From assembly GCA_026415035.1 (NCBI GenBank), contig JAOAHX010000011.1:1-64000 (forward strand): a stretch of DNA of 64,000 nt, given 5' to 3'. A program made the position numbers and the translations under genes. The stretch's first letter is position 1. Each line of letters begins with the position of its first letter. Shown in pieces: positions 1 through 8,088 of this stretch. Below the pieces are notes generated by a model. That model was not told the DNA's origin, did not search any database, and saw only the letters and a list, made by a program, of their open reading frames with translations. Source of the stretch: Thermodesulfobacteriota bacterium. GTDB lineage: Bacteria > Desulfobacterota > BSN033 > UBA1163.

Positions 1-585
1 CCCCCAAGTAGCTTGCAGATTCTGAGAAACTTTGAAAACGCCATTAAGCAGATTGGGGGAGTTAAAGTATTTCAAAGTGGTACTACCGATCTTTGGTTAA
101 GACTCGACAAGGAGGGCAAAACTTTCTACGCTTATGTAAGGGCGCCCCACGGAGAGACATATTATCTCACCGTCGTAGAAAAAGAGGCGATGGTACAGGA
201 GGTGGTGGCGGATGCCAAAAGCCTGATAAGGGATATTCAATCAAAAGGGAGCGCCTCCGTTTATGGAATCTATTTCGATTTCGATAAGGCGGATATTAAA
301 GCAGAGTCTGAACCGGCGATTAATGAGATTGCAAAACTCCTTCAGGAGAACAAAGATCTTAAGCTCTATGTGGTAGGGCATACCGATAACGTTGGGAATT
401 TTGACTACAACATGAAGCTTTCAAAAGCCCGGGCAGATGCCGTGACAAAAGAGCTGGTAACAAAACATAAGATCTCCCCAGAAAGGCTCAAAGCCTTTGG
501 CGTCGGCTCTCTTTCTCCAGTTGCTTCCAACAAGACGGAGGAGGGTCGCGCCAAGAATCGCCGTGTGGAATTGGTGGAACAGTAA
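1..585 (+). CDS. OmpA-family outer-membrane protein, 5' end cut by window
   Basis: The reading frame is open to the first base of the window, so the gene starts upstream; about 195 residues are visible. The last ~110 residues form an OmpA-like peptidoglycan-binding domain: a strand with FDFDKADI, then VVGHTDNVG, and the closing GRAKNRRVELV. These are the hallmarks of the OmpA/MotB/Pal fold, which anchors outer-membrane proteins or lipoproteins to peptidoglycan. The visible N-terminal part resembles proteins where a DUF-type region precedes OmpA, but I cannot name it. A weak hairpin follows at about 615-643 without a clear U-tract. Confidence 0.88.
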   Translation, partial: PPSSLQILRNFENAIKQIGGVKVFQSGTTDLWLRLDKEGKTFYAYVRAPHGETYYLTVVEKEAMVQEVVADAKSLIRDIQSKGSASVYGIYFDFDKADIKAESEPAINEIAKLLQENKDLKLYVVGHTDNVGNFDYNMKLSKARADAVTKELVTKHKISPERLKAFGVGSLSPVASNKTEEGRAKNRRVELVEQ

Positions 586-1249
586 AATCTTAGGGAATTT
601 TGCCACTTAATCGAAGAAGGGGATGAGTCTTTTCATCTCTCCTTCGGGGTTGATGGGTGTATGGAAGCGTCATGATCTTGAGGCGCTTTAAGTAGGATTA
701 GACGATTAGGGACGTCCTTGAAATTTGGACATTTAAAGCTGGAGGGCTGATTTGATTATTGACATACATTTCGCATCGCAACGAATGGTCGCATCATAGA
801 AATCACCACGAACTGCCCGGGTACTCGGCACCCTGCTTGCTTTGATTTGGTTGGGCGCCAGGATCAAGGCCCTGATCCTCCGCAAAGGATTCCGCCCGGG
901 CTCCCCCATCGTGCCGTGCGCCAGACCTTGCCAGACATTCAAAAGGCCATCCTCACCCAAAGCGGGGAGGCTAAAGTGGATGTCCTGAGAAACCTCCAAT
1001 ACATGGAAAAGTTTTGACTCTATGATCCCTTGAGGAGCTGTGGTTTTCGCCATCGGGGGATTGGCTTCAGGAGACAATTTTCTACTTCAGAAAGGGTAAT
1101 TCTACAGCCCTATGGGACTCAGGGGCGATGGGAGTGAGATGGGATTCCCTTAGTATTATCGCCATGGACCTCTCATCCATTTGCGTCCCCTTGTTTACCG
1201 GAAGGAGATAGGGTATAAATATCGTTAAGAATAGACTGCGAGGGATCGG
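586..1249. other. Intergenic region with possible decayed coding fragment
   Basis: No convincing intact gene lies in these 664 bases. On the + strand the frame from about 760 to 1017 is open without a plausible start codon. Its end reads like protein (for example TLPDIQKAILTQ, then VDVLRNLQYMEKF before a TGA), suggesting a remnant of a lost gene; I do not recognise the family. A 114-residue frame on the other strand (733-1077) has no recognisable motif. The stretch just before 1250 carries a GAGGG Shine-Dalgarno sequence for the next gene. Confidence 0.4.
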
Positions 1250-2566
1250 ATGCGAAAGAGATGGGCCTTAGTTGCCCTCTTGGGGATGTTCTTCTTGTTC
1301 TGGGCGAACGGTTCCCTTCACGCCCAGAAGCAACCCAGGAGTCTGACGATCCTTTACACCAACAATATCAACGGCGAGATCGAACCTTGCCCGACCTGAG
1401 ACCCCAGGACGCGGCTTGGCGGTCTGGCCAGGAGGGCGACGTGGATCCGGGAGATGCGCGAACCAGGGGGAAAAGACCTGTTCCTCCTCGATGCGGGTGA
1501 TTTGCTTTTCAAGAGGTATTCCGGTCCCATCCCCCAGAACGAAGTGCAGATGGCCACGGAGAGGGCCCAGTTGATTCTCGACAGTTTCAACCTGATGGGC
1601 TATGACGCCCTGGCCATCGGAGATGACGATCTTTCCCTGGGAAAGGAGTTCCTCCAGGAGATGGCGAAGAGGGCCAAATTCCCCTTCCTCTCAACCAACG
1701 TGATCGATGAGGCCACAGGCAAGCCCCTCTTCCAAACCCATCTCCTCAAGGAGCTGGCGGGCCTCCGGATTGGCCTCTTCAGCCTCCTCTCTTCCGAAGC
1801 CTTCCAGAATCCCTACGATCCGAGGAGAAAAGGGCTCCAGTTTCGATCCCCCACCGAGACCGCCCAGGCCATGGTGAAAGAGCTCCAACCCAGGACGGAC
1901 CTGATCATCCTCCTCAGCCATCTCGGTTATCCCAAGGACGTGGAGCTTGCCCAGACGGTGCCCGGGATCCACTTCATCATCGGTGGCCATTCGGCCGTCA
2001 ATCTCCCCAACCCCCCTTTCATTCAGAGGAGCTGGATCTTCCAGATGGCCTCGAAGGGATTATACGGAGGGAGGCTCCAGCTCCTCCTTCGAAGCAACGA
2101 GCTCCTCTTCTTCAATGGCTCTGAAAAGCGATCCCTGGAAAACAGCCTCCATCAACTCAAGGAGAGGGTCCTCACCGCAGACGTGAACGAAATAGAATAC
2201 TGGCTCCAGTCGAACCTCGGTCTTTACGCTCGTATCCTCAATATGGCCCGTCTCTCTCAGATCCGTTTCCCCGAGGAGCTCCCCCAGAACCTCCGGGATC
2301 TCGTCGCAGCCCTGAAAGCCCAAGACTCCGAAAAGCAGAAGGGATTGCGGGGAAGGGTCAAAGAAGAAGCCGAGCAGGCCCTCAAACAATTAGAGGCCAG
2401 AAATGAGCTTCATCACCACCTCATCGCCCTGGGCCAGCAGATCAAGGATCATCCCGAGATCGCAACATGGGTCCAACAGTTTCGATCTAAGTACCCCGAG
2501 CCCGAAAAGGCCTCCGTCCCTCGTCAGGAGGCCCCCCGACCGAAAGGCCCCACCCCTCAGAAGTGA
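1250..2566 (+). CDS. Candidate selenoprotein: secreted metallophosphatase/5'-nucleotidase-like protein with in-frame UGA (CxxU)
   Basis: Starting at ATG 1250 (GAGGG 6 bases upstream), the frame gives a Sec signal peptide (residues 1-25, cut after LHA), then TILYTNNINGEIEPCPT, a TGA at codon 50 (1397-1399), and continues in the same frame as LGGLARRATWIREMR and LLDAGDLLF to the TGA at 2564, 438 residues in all. LGGLARRA and DAGDLLF match the UshA/5'-nucleotidase-like metallophosphoesterase fold on both sides of the TGA, so this is one gene. Homologues usually have Cys-rich sequence here; Sec in place of Cys would give C47-P-T-U50. The DxH metal motif is replaced by NIN and GNHD by GDDD, while H224 and GGH (H247) remain. 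No C-terminal nucleotidase domain; instead a helical, Pro-rich tail. The next gene overlaps its stop. The alternative is a nonsense mutation. Confidence 0.78.
1397..1438 (+). promoter_or_regulatory. UGA codon with SECIS-like hairpin
   Basis: UGA at 1397-1399 is followed by a hairpin: CUUGGC (1415-1420) pairs with GCCAGG (1427-1432, one G-U) around the loop GGUCUG (1421-1426). An outer CGC (1410-1412)/GCG (1436-1438) stem lies across a small internal loop. The loop begins 21 bases after the UGA, within the 16-37 range known for bacterial SECIS elements, and its GGUCU core matches the SelB-binding loop of E. coli fdhF as I remember it. The hairpin lies in coding sequence, as bacterial SECIS elements do. 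Confidence 0.68.
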
Positions 2567-4335
2567 ACATGTCCAAGGCAGACCTGATCCTCCTCCATCC
2601 TCCCACTTTTTATGACTTCAGGAAACGGCCAGGCCTGTACGGTCCCATCAGCGATGTCGTGCCCTCCACGCCCATCTTCGAGATGTACCCCATCGGCTTT
2701 GCCAGCCTCTCGGAGTATCTGGAACGTCACGGTCTCAAGGTTCGAATCGTCAATGTAGCGATGAAGATGCTCCGCTCCGAACGATTCGATGTCGAGAAGT
2801 TCATTCGAAAGAACAGACCCGTTGCCTTTGGAATCGATCTCCACTGGATGGCCCACGTCCATGGGGCCCTTGCCCTGGCCGAGTTGATCAAAAAATATCA
2901 TCCCGAGACGCCCGTGATCTTGGGTGGCCTTTCGGCCACCTACTATCATGAAGAGCTCCTACGCCAGTATCCCTATGTCGATTTTGTGATGAGGGGAGAT
3001 TCGACGGAGAAACCCCTGACCCAGTTGCTCAAGGCCCTCAAGGAGAAAAGGGGGGTGAAGGATATCCCCAATCTCACCTACCGCGACGGGGCAAACGGCA
3101 TCCACGCCAATCCCATCACCTGCGTCCCGGAGGATCTCAACGAGATCGCCATCGATTACCGGCACATCATGAAGAAGGTCGTTCGGTTCATGGATCCCGT
3201 GGGCTACCAGCCCTTTGTCGACTGGTATACCTATCCCGTCACGGCGGTCTTCACCTGCAGGGGGTGCACCTATCACTGTAAAACCTGCGGGGGCTCTGCC
3301 AGGACCTTTCGGGCCATGGCCAATCGGTCGAGGCCTGCCTACCGTGACCCGATCCTCCTGGCCAAGGATATCTTCGACATCTCGGAACACCTCAATGCCC
3401 CGATCATGATCATCGGCGACATCTTCCAACCTGGAGAGGATTATGGGGAGGCTTTTCTCCGGGAGATGAAGAGGAGACCGATCGACAACCACATCGCCTT
3501 CGAATTTTTCGTCCCCCCCTCCCGGAGGCAATTGGAGCGAATCGCTGAGGCGGTCAAGAATTTTAATATCGAGATCTCGCCCGAATCCCATGACGAGGAG
3601 GTGCGGAGGGCCTTCGGCAGGCCTTATGGCAACCCACCCCTGGAGAGGATGATCGCCGATGCCATCGAGCTCGGCTGCAAGCGGATCGATCTCTTCTTCA
3701 TGATCGGCCTTCCCAAACAGACCTACCAGTCGGTCATGGAAACCGTCGATTACTGCAGGGCCCTGCTCGAACGCTTCCGGCCTTACCATCGACTCATCCC
3801 CTTCATCTCCCCTTTGGCCCCCTTTCTCGATCCAGGAAGCACCGTCTTCGAGGAACCGGAAAGGCATGGATATCGCCTCTTCTACCGGACGGTGGAGGAA
3901 CACCGTCAGGCCCTGACGGCCCCGAGCTGGAAGTACATTCTCAATTACGAAACCGAATGGATGGACCGCCACGAGATCGTGGCCAGCACCTATGAATCGG
4001 GGAGGAGGCTCAACCGCCTGAAGGCCGAATATGGTCTGGTCGATCGGAAGACCGCCGAGGCGGTTGAGTTGCGGATCGAACGGGCCCTCGCCCTGATGGA
4101 GGAGATCGACCGGATCCTCGCCATCGAAGACGCTCGACAAAGGGAAACGCTGCTCCAGGCCCTGCTGAACCGACCTCAGTCGCTTCGGCACTACAGCATG
4201 TCCACCGTTTGCGAAAAGCGAGAACTGGAGTGGCCCACCCGATTCATCCGGATGAACCTGTTCAAAATCATCAAAACGCTGATTTCGAGGAGGAAGCCTC
4301 ATGCCGTCCCGCCCCCGTCAGGAGGCCCTTCGTAA
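2563..4335 (+). CDS. B12-binding-domain radical SAM protein
   Basis: 590 residues from GTG 2563, which overlaps the previous stop (GTGA); ATG at 2569 is an alternative start. An N-terminal cobalamin-binding-like Rossmann region (about 1-170, including VILGGLSATYYHEEL) precedes a radical SAM core. Its cluster motif CTYHCKTC (CxxxCxxC) sits inside a CRGCTYHCKTCGGS stretch near residue 235. The layout resembles the Ta0216-type B12/radical SAM proteins. The reaction is unknown; methyl transfer or another radical modification is possible. Its position between a candidate selenoprotein and selA, with overlapping ends, suggests joint expression, and it may modify the upstream protein, but that is inference. 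Confidence 0.85.
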   Translation: MNMSKADLILLHPPTFYDFRKRPGLYGPISDVVPSTPIFEMYPIGFASLSEYLERHGLKVRIVNVAMKMLRSERFDVEKFIRKNRPVAFGIDLHWMAHVHGALALAELIKKYHPETPVILGGLSATYYHEELLRQYPYVDFVMRGDSTEKPLTQLLKALKEKRGVKDIPNLTYRDGANGIHANPITCVPEDLNEIAIDYRHIMKKVVRFMDPVGYQPFVDWYTYPVTAVFTCRGCTYHCKTCGGSARTFRAMANRSRPAYRDPILLAKDIFDISEHLNAPIMIIGDIFQPGEDYGEAFLREMKRRPIDNHIAFEFFVPPSRRQLERIAEAVKNFNIEISPESHDEEVRRAFGRPYGNPPLERMIADAIELGCKRIDLFFMIGLPKQTYQSVMETVDYCRALLERFRPYHRLIPFISPLAPFLDPGSTVFEEPERHGYRLFYRTVEEHRQALTAPSWKYILNYETEWMDRHEIVASTYESGRRLNRLKAEYGLVDRKTAEAVELRIERALALMEEIDRILAIEDARQRETLLQALLNRPQSLRHYSMSTVCEKRELEWPTRFIRMNLFKIIKTLISRRKPHAVPPPSGGPS

Positions 4336-5734
4336 GATCCCGAGCGTGGACGAGATGCTTTCAAAGGAGGAGGCCTCGAACCTTCTCAAGGTCCATCCCA
4401 GGGCCGTCGTGGTGGAGGCGATCAGAAGAGGGCTGGGACGGCTTAGGAACGAGCTGCTGAGGAGAAGCGACTCGTCCTTGCCCGTCGACGATCTCCTCTC
4501 GGACTCCTCCCTCTTCAGGCTTGTGAAGGAAGAGATCGATCTCCAGACCCAGCCCCGCCTACGACGGGTCATCAATGCCACGGGCATCGTCATCCACACC
4601 AATTTGGGCAGGGCGCCCCTCCATCCTCGCGCCCTCCTTCAGATGGTGGAGGTGGCTCAGGCCTACTCCAACCTCGAATACGATCTCGAGTACGGGGAGA
4701 GAGGGGACCGGCACTCCCACGTGGAACCCCTCCTCTGCCAGCTTTCTGGGGCCGAATCCGCCTTGGTCGTCAACAACAATGCCGCCGCGGTCCTGCTCTG
4801 CCTGAACACGATTGCAGAGGGAAGAGAGGTGATCATCTCCCGGGGTGAGCTCGTCGAGATCGGGGGTGCCTTCCGGATCCCTGACGTGATGAAACGGAGC
4901 GGAGCCCTGCTCAAAGAGGTGGGCACCACCAACCGCACCCATCTCAAGGACTACCAGAAGGCCATCGGGCCTGAGACCGCCCTCCTGCTGAAGGTTCATA
5001 CGAGCAACTTCAGGGTGATGGGCTTCACTTCGGAGGTCTCCCTCGAGGAGCTCGTCCAACTCGGCAGGGCCCACCATCTCCCGGTGATGGAGGATCTCGG
5101 AAGTGGCTGTCTCATCGACCTTCGCCGGTACGGACTCGAAAAGGAACCCACCGTCCAGGAGGCGATTCGCACTGGAGTCGATGTGGTGACCATCAGCGGC
5201 GACAAACTCCTCGGAGGGCCTCAGGCCGGCATCATCCTTGGAAAGAAAGCGGTCCTTGAAACGATCAAGGTCAATCCTCTGATGCGAGCCCTTCGTATCG
5301 ATAAGCTGACCCTTGCCGCCCTCGAATCGACGCTTCTCCTCTACCTCGATGAGAAGCGGGCGATGGAGGAAGTCCCGACCTTGCGGATGCTCGGGCTGAC
5401 CCCCTCGGAGTTGAGACGAAGGGGCAGACGCCTCCTCAACCGGCTCAAGGGGAAAGTGGGGCCGACCGTTCAGGTGACGTTGAAAGAGGAGGTCTCTCAG
5501 GTCGGGGGAGGGGCCTTGCCCCTTCAAGAACTTCCAACGATCGTCCTCGCCTTGAGGTCGGAGACCCCTCCGATCACCCTTCTCGAGGAACGTTTGAGAA
5601 AGGGAGATCCTGCGATCGTCTCCCGGATCAGCAAGGGGGAGCTGCTCTTCGATATGAGGACCGTCTTCGAGGAGGAGATTCCCCTCCTAGCCGAAGCGAT
5701 CGGAAAGGCCTTGGGTCAGGCTGGATCGGGTTGA
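4301..5734 (+). CDS. selA: L-seryl-tRNA(Sec) selenium transferase (selenocysteine synthase)
   Basis: 477 residues, full length for SelA. A PLP enzyme that converts seryl-tRNA(Sec) to selenocysteinyl-tRNA(Sec) using selenophosphate. Visible features: the N-terminal helical region (IPSVDEML), the RRVINATGIVIHTNLGRAPL signature, and the PLP lysine in ISGDKLLGGPQAG. It overlaps the radical SAM gene by 35 bases and is followed by rluA-type and yfiH-type genes. Its presence shows the organism makes selenocysteine, which supports reading the in-frame UGAs at 1397 and 60983 as Sec. No selB, selC or selD is in the window. Confidence 0.96.
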   Translation: MPSRPRQEALRKIPSVDEMLSKEEASNLLKVHPRAVVVEAIRRGLGRLRNELLRRSDSSLPVDDLLSDSSLFRLVKEEIDLQTQPRLRRVINATGIVIHTNLGRAPLHPRALLQMVEVAQAYSNLEYDLEYGERGDRHSHVEPLLCQLSGAESALVVNNNAAAVLLCLNTIAEGREVIISRGELVEIGGAFRIPDVMKRSGALLKEVGTTNRTHLKDYQKAIGPETALLLKVHTSNFRVMGFTSEVSLEELVQLGRAHHLPVMEDLGSGCLIDLRRYGLEKEPTVQEAIRTGVDVVTISGDKLLGGPQAGIILGKKAVLETIKVNPLMRALRIDKLTLAALESTLLLYLDEKRAMEEVPTLRMLGLTPSELRRRGRRLLNRLKGKVGPTVQVTLKEEVSQVGGGALPLQELPTIVLALRSETPPITLLEERLRKGDPAIVSRISKGELLFDMRTVFEEEIPLLAEAIGKALGQAGSG

Positions 5735-5748
5735 AGCTTGAAGAAGGA

Positions 5749-6765
5749 ATGGACCATGTAGCTTCCTTTCCCTCAGGAGAGAAGACGTTCACCCTCCAGG
5801 TGACTCCCAAAGACGAAGGGAGACGTCTCGACCTCTTTCTCTCGGAAGCTGGGCTCTGCCCTTCCCGATCCCAAGCCAAACACCTCATAGAAAAAAGGCA
5901 TATTCTTCTCAACCAGAAAATTCCAAAACCGAGCACCCGCTTAAAATCCGGGGATATCGTTTCGGGCATCCTGCCCGAGCCTCAACCCCTCTCCCTGCTC
6001 CCCGAACCCATTCCCCTCTCAGTCCTCCATGAGGACGAGTCCATTTTGGTCATCGATAAACCTGCTGGGATGGTGGTCCATCCCGCCCCTGGAAATCTCT
6101 CTGGCACGCTGGTCCATGCCCTCCTCCATCACTGTAGGGGCCTCTCAGGGATCAACGGATCCCTTAGGCCTGGCATTGTTCATCGCCTCGACAAGGAGAC
6201 CTCGGGCGTGATGGTCGTCGCTAAAACCGACCAAGCCTTCCAACACCTCTCCAGACAATTTAAGAACCGGAAGGTGGAGAAGGTTTATCTGGCCCTCGTC
6301 CACGGGGGGGTGAAAGAGGACGAAGGGAAAATCGATGCCCCGATCGGAAGACATCCAGACCAGAGGAAGAAGATGACGATCCGGACTAATCGGGGAAGGC
6401 CGGCCCAGACGGCATGGAAGGTTTTGGAGAGGTTCGGTCCCTTCACCTTACTCGAAATCCGTCCTCAGACCGGCCGAACCCATCAGATTCGCGTCCACCT
6501 CACCTCGATGGGGCATCCCCTGCTCAAGGACCCCCTTTACGGGAGACGGGGGAAGTCGGCCGTCCTCGACGATCCAAAGATCGGTTCATGTCTGAAGGGG
6601 ATGAACCGCCAGGCCCTCCATGCCTACCAGTTAGGGTTCGACCATCCCAGGACTGGAGAGCGGGTTCAGTTCATCGCCCCCATCCCGAGGGACCTAACAG
6701 AGACGATCGAATGCCTGCGCCTCCTGACCAAGGGCCTCTCTTTTGATCCCAGGGGAAAGGGGTGA
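5749..6765 (+). CDS. rluD: RluA/RluD-family 23S rRNA pseudouridine synthase
   Basis: 338 residues from ATG 5749; a TTG at 5731 overlapping the selA stop (TTGA) would add six residues. An N-terminal S4 RNA-binding domain (about 17-75, RRLDLFLSEAGLCPSRSQA) precedes the catalytic domain with the motif GIVHRLDKETSGVMVV, whose Asp is the catalytic residue. QTGRTHQIRVHL is the second family signature. It isomerises uridines in the large-subunit rRNA; assignment to RluD rather than another RluA paralogue is by overall layout only. In line with selA and the next gene, probably co-transcribed. Confidence 0.9.
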   Translation: MDHVASFPSGEKTFTLQVTPKDEGRRLDLFLSEAGLCPSRSQAKHLIEKRHILLNQKIPKPSTRLKSGDIVSGILPEPQPLSLLPEPIPLSVLHEDESILVIDKPAGMVVHPAPGNLSGTLVHALLHHCRGLSGINGSLRPGIVHRLDKETSGVMVVAKTDQAFQHLSRQFKNRKVEKVYLALVHGGVKEDEGKIDAPIGRHPDQRKKMTIRTNRGRPAQTAWKVLERFGPFTLLEIRPQTGRTHQIRVHLTSMGHPLLKDPLYGRRGKSAVLDDPKIGSCLKGMNRQALHAYQLGFDHPRTGERVQFIAPIPRDLTETIECLRLLTKGLSFDPRGKG

Positions 6766-6766
6766 C

Positions 6767-7582
6767 ATGACCCGGCTGGACCGCTCATCGATCCGCACCC
6801 AGGAGGGGATTCCTTACTTCAGCGATCCGACGTTGAAGAGATTCGAATGGCTCAACCACGCCTTTCTCACACGACAGGGCGGCATGAGCCTTTCCCCCTA
6901 CCATTCTTTAAACGTGAGCCTCGAAAACGGCGATGACCAGAGAGCCGTCTTAGGAAATAGAGATCGGATCGCCTATGCTTTCGGTTTCGACCCTGCCCGG
7001 CTTGTGCTATGCCAGCAGATTCACCAGGATGGCATCTTCGTCCTGAACGACCCCGCCCTGTTGAGCACCAACCCGATGAAGTTCGATGCGGTCATCACCC
7101 ATCTCCCCGATCTCTATCTCGGGATCCTTACCGCGGATTGCCTTCCGATCTTCATCGTCGATCCAAAGAGAAGGGTGATCGCCGCCATCCACGCCGGGAG
7201 GCAGGGAAGCGGACTTAAAATCACCCAAAAGGTTTTGAGAACGATGAAAGCGCAGTGGCGGTGTGCCGAAGAAGACCTCCTCGTTGTCCTGGGACCTTCC
7301 ATCGGCCCCTGTTGTTACGAAGTGGACGATCCGGTTTTTTCGCGACAATGGGAACCCTTTTCCATCTCGAAGAGGGCCGGCAGGTGGATGGTCGATCTCG
7401 CAGGGATCAACATCGCCCAGATGACGGAGGAAGGGGTTGGGGAGCATCAGATTTCCAGGATCGATCTCTGCACCCGCTGCCATAACGATCTCTTCTTCTC
7501 CTACCGCGGAGAGGGCGTAACCGGCAGACAACTCTCCTTTATCGGGATGAAAGGCGGCTCTTCATCAAAATCCCTTGGTTGA
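6767..7582 (+). CDS. pgeF: YfiH-family (LACC1-like) purine nucleoside phosphorylase / polyphenol oxidase
   Basis: 271 residues from ATG 6767, 1 base after the rluD stop, with AAGGGG upstream. Conserved pieces of the DUF152/YfiH family are present: AFLTRQGGMS, a His in CQQIHQDG, TADCLPI, IHAGRQG (usually HAGWRG) and GPCCYEV. Cys and His of these motifs form the metal site. Members have been described as laccase-like, as peptidoglycan-editing enzymes and as purine nucleoside phosphorylases, so the true substrate here is uncertain. Last gene of the selA group. Confidence 0.88.
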   Translation: MTRLDRSSIRTQEGIPYFSDPTLKRFEWLNHAFLTRQGGMSLSPYHSLNVSLENGDDQRAVLGNRDRIAYAFGFDPARLVLCQQIHQDGIFVLNDPALLSTNPMKFDAVITHLPDLYLGILTADCLPIFIVDPKRRVIAAIHAGRQGSGLKITQKVLRTMKAQWRCAEEDLLVVLGPSIGPCCYEVDDPVFSRQWEPFSISKRAGRWMVDLAGINIAQMTEEGVGEHQISRIDLCTRCHNDLFFSYRGEGVTGRQLSFIGMKGGSSSKSLG

Positions 7583-8088
7583 GGTCAAATCTTTTGGGTC
7601 AAAAGGAAGTGGGGTGCGTTCTTCTGGGGAAGATCTTTGAAAGGGCGGTCCCAACGGAGAGGAGGAATGCCCTGTGGAAGGCCGAAGGTTCGGGTGGTCC
7701 CGGGGATTAAGCCTGGGAAAAAGTCGTTCCATTTATAAGAAACGGATCGCCCATGAATCGGGTCGATTCTTAAGGTCGGCTTGGATCCTCGGCAGATGGC
7801 CCCAATGCCAATATTCTCGATTCCCCCGTTGTAGATTTCGGCTGCTTGCCCGTTTCCACTTTAAGGTGGCGGAAGCCATCAGAGAGGTATACCAGCCGAA
7901 AAAAGAATTAACGATGCCCACCAGGTAGTTGCCCTGATAACCTGACGGGAGATGGTGGGCCTGGATGTCTCCATTGCGATTTACAAAAGGGTAAGAGAAG
8001 GTAAAGTTTATCCCTAACCAAAAAGTCGATTGCAAAAATAAAACGGCTTTAGACTTCCCTTAAAGTTTTTCTATCGCAACCTTGAGGA
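7583..8088. other. Intergenic region between convergent genes, possible gene relic
   Basis: No intact gene can be supported. On the minus strand a 100-residue frame (7733-8035) contains beta-rich, aromatic stretches such as INFTFSYPFVNRNGD. A shift of one frame near 7850 continues with EIYNGGIENIGIGAI, so this may be a broken outer-membrane-type gene. It lacks a clear start and any recognised domain. The two flanking genes converge here, so transcription terminators are expected, but none is obvious. Confidence 0.3.

Noticed and set aside
1397-1399. TGA as a frameshift or pseudogene stop in the metallophosphatase-like gene
   Set aside because: No frame change is needed, no other stops follow, the flanking residues match one family, a SECIS-like hairpin follows and selA is downstream; Sec reading is the better explanation, though sequencing error cannot be excluded.
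2959-4302. 447-residue open frame opposite the radical SAM gene
   Set aside because: Long antisense frame caused by high G+C codon use; composition (Gly/Asp/Pro/Arg-rich, no domain) is that of a shadow of a well-identified gene.
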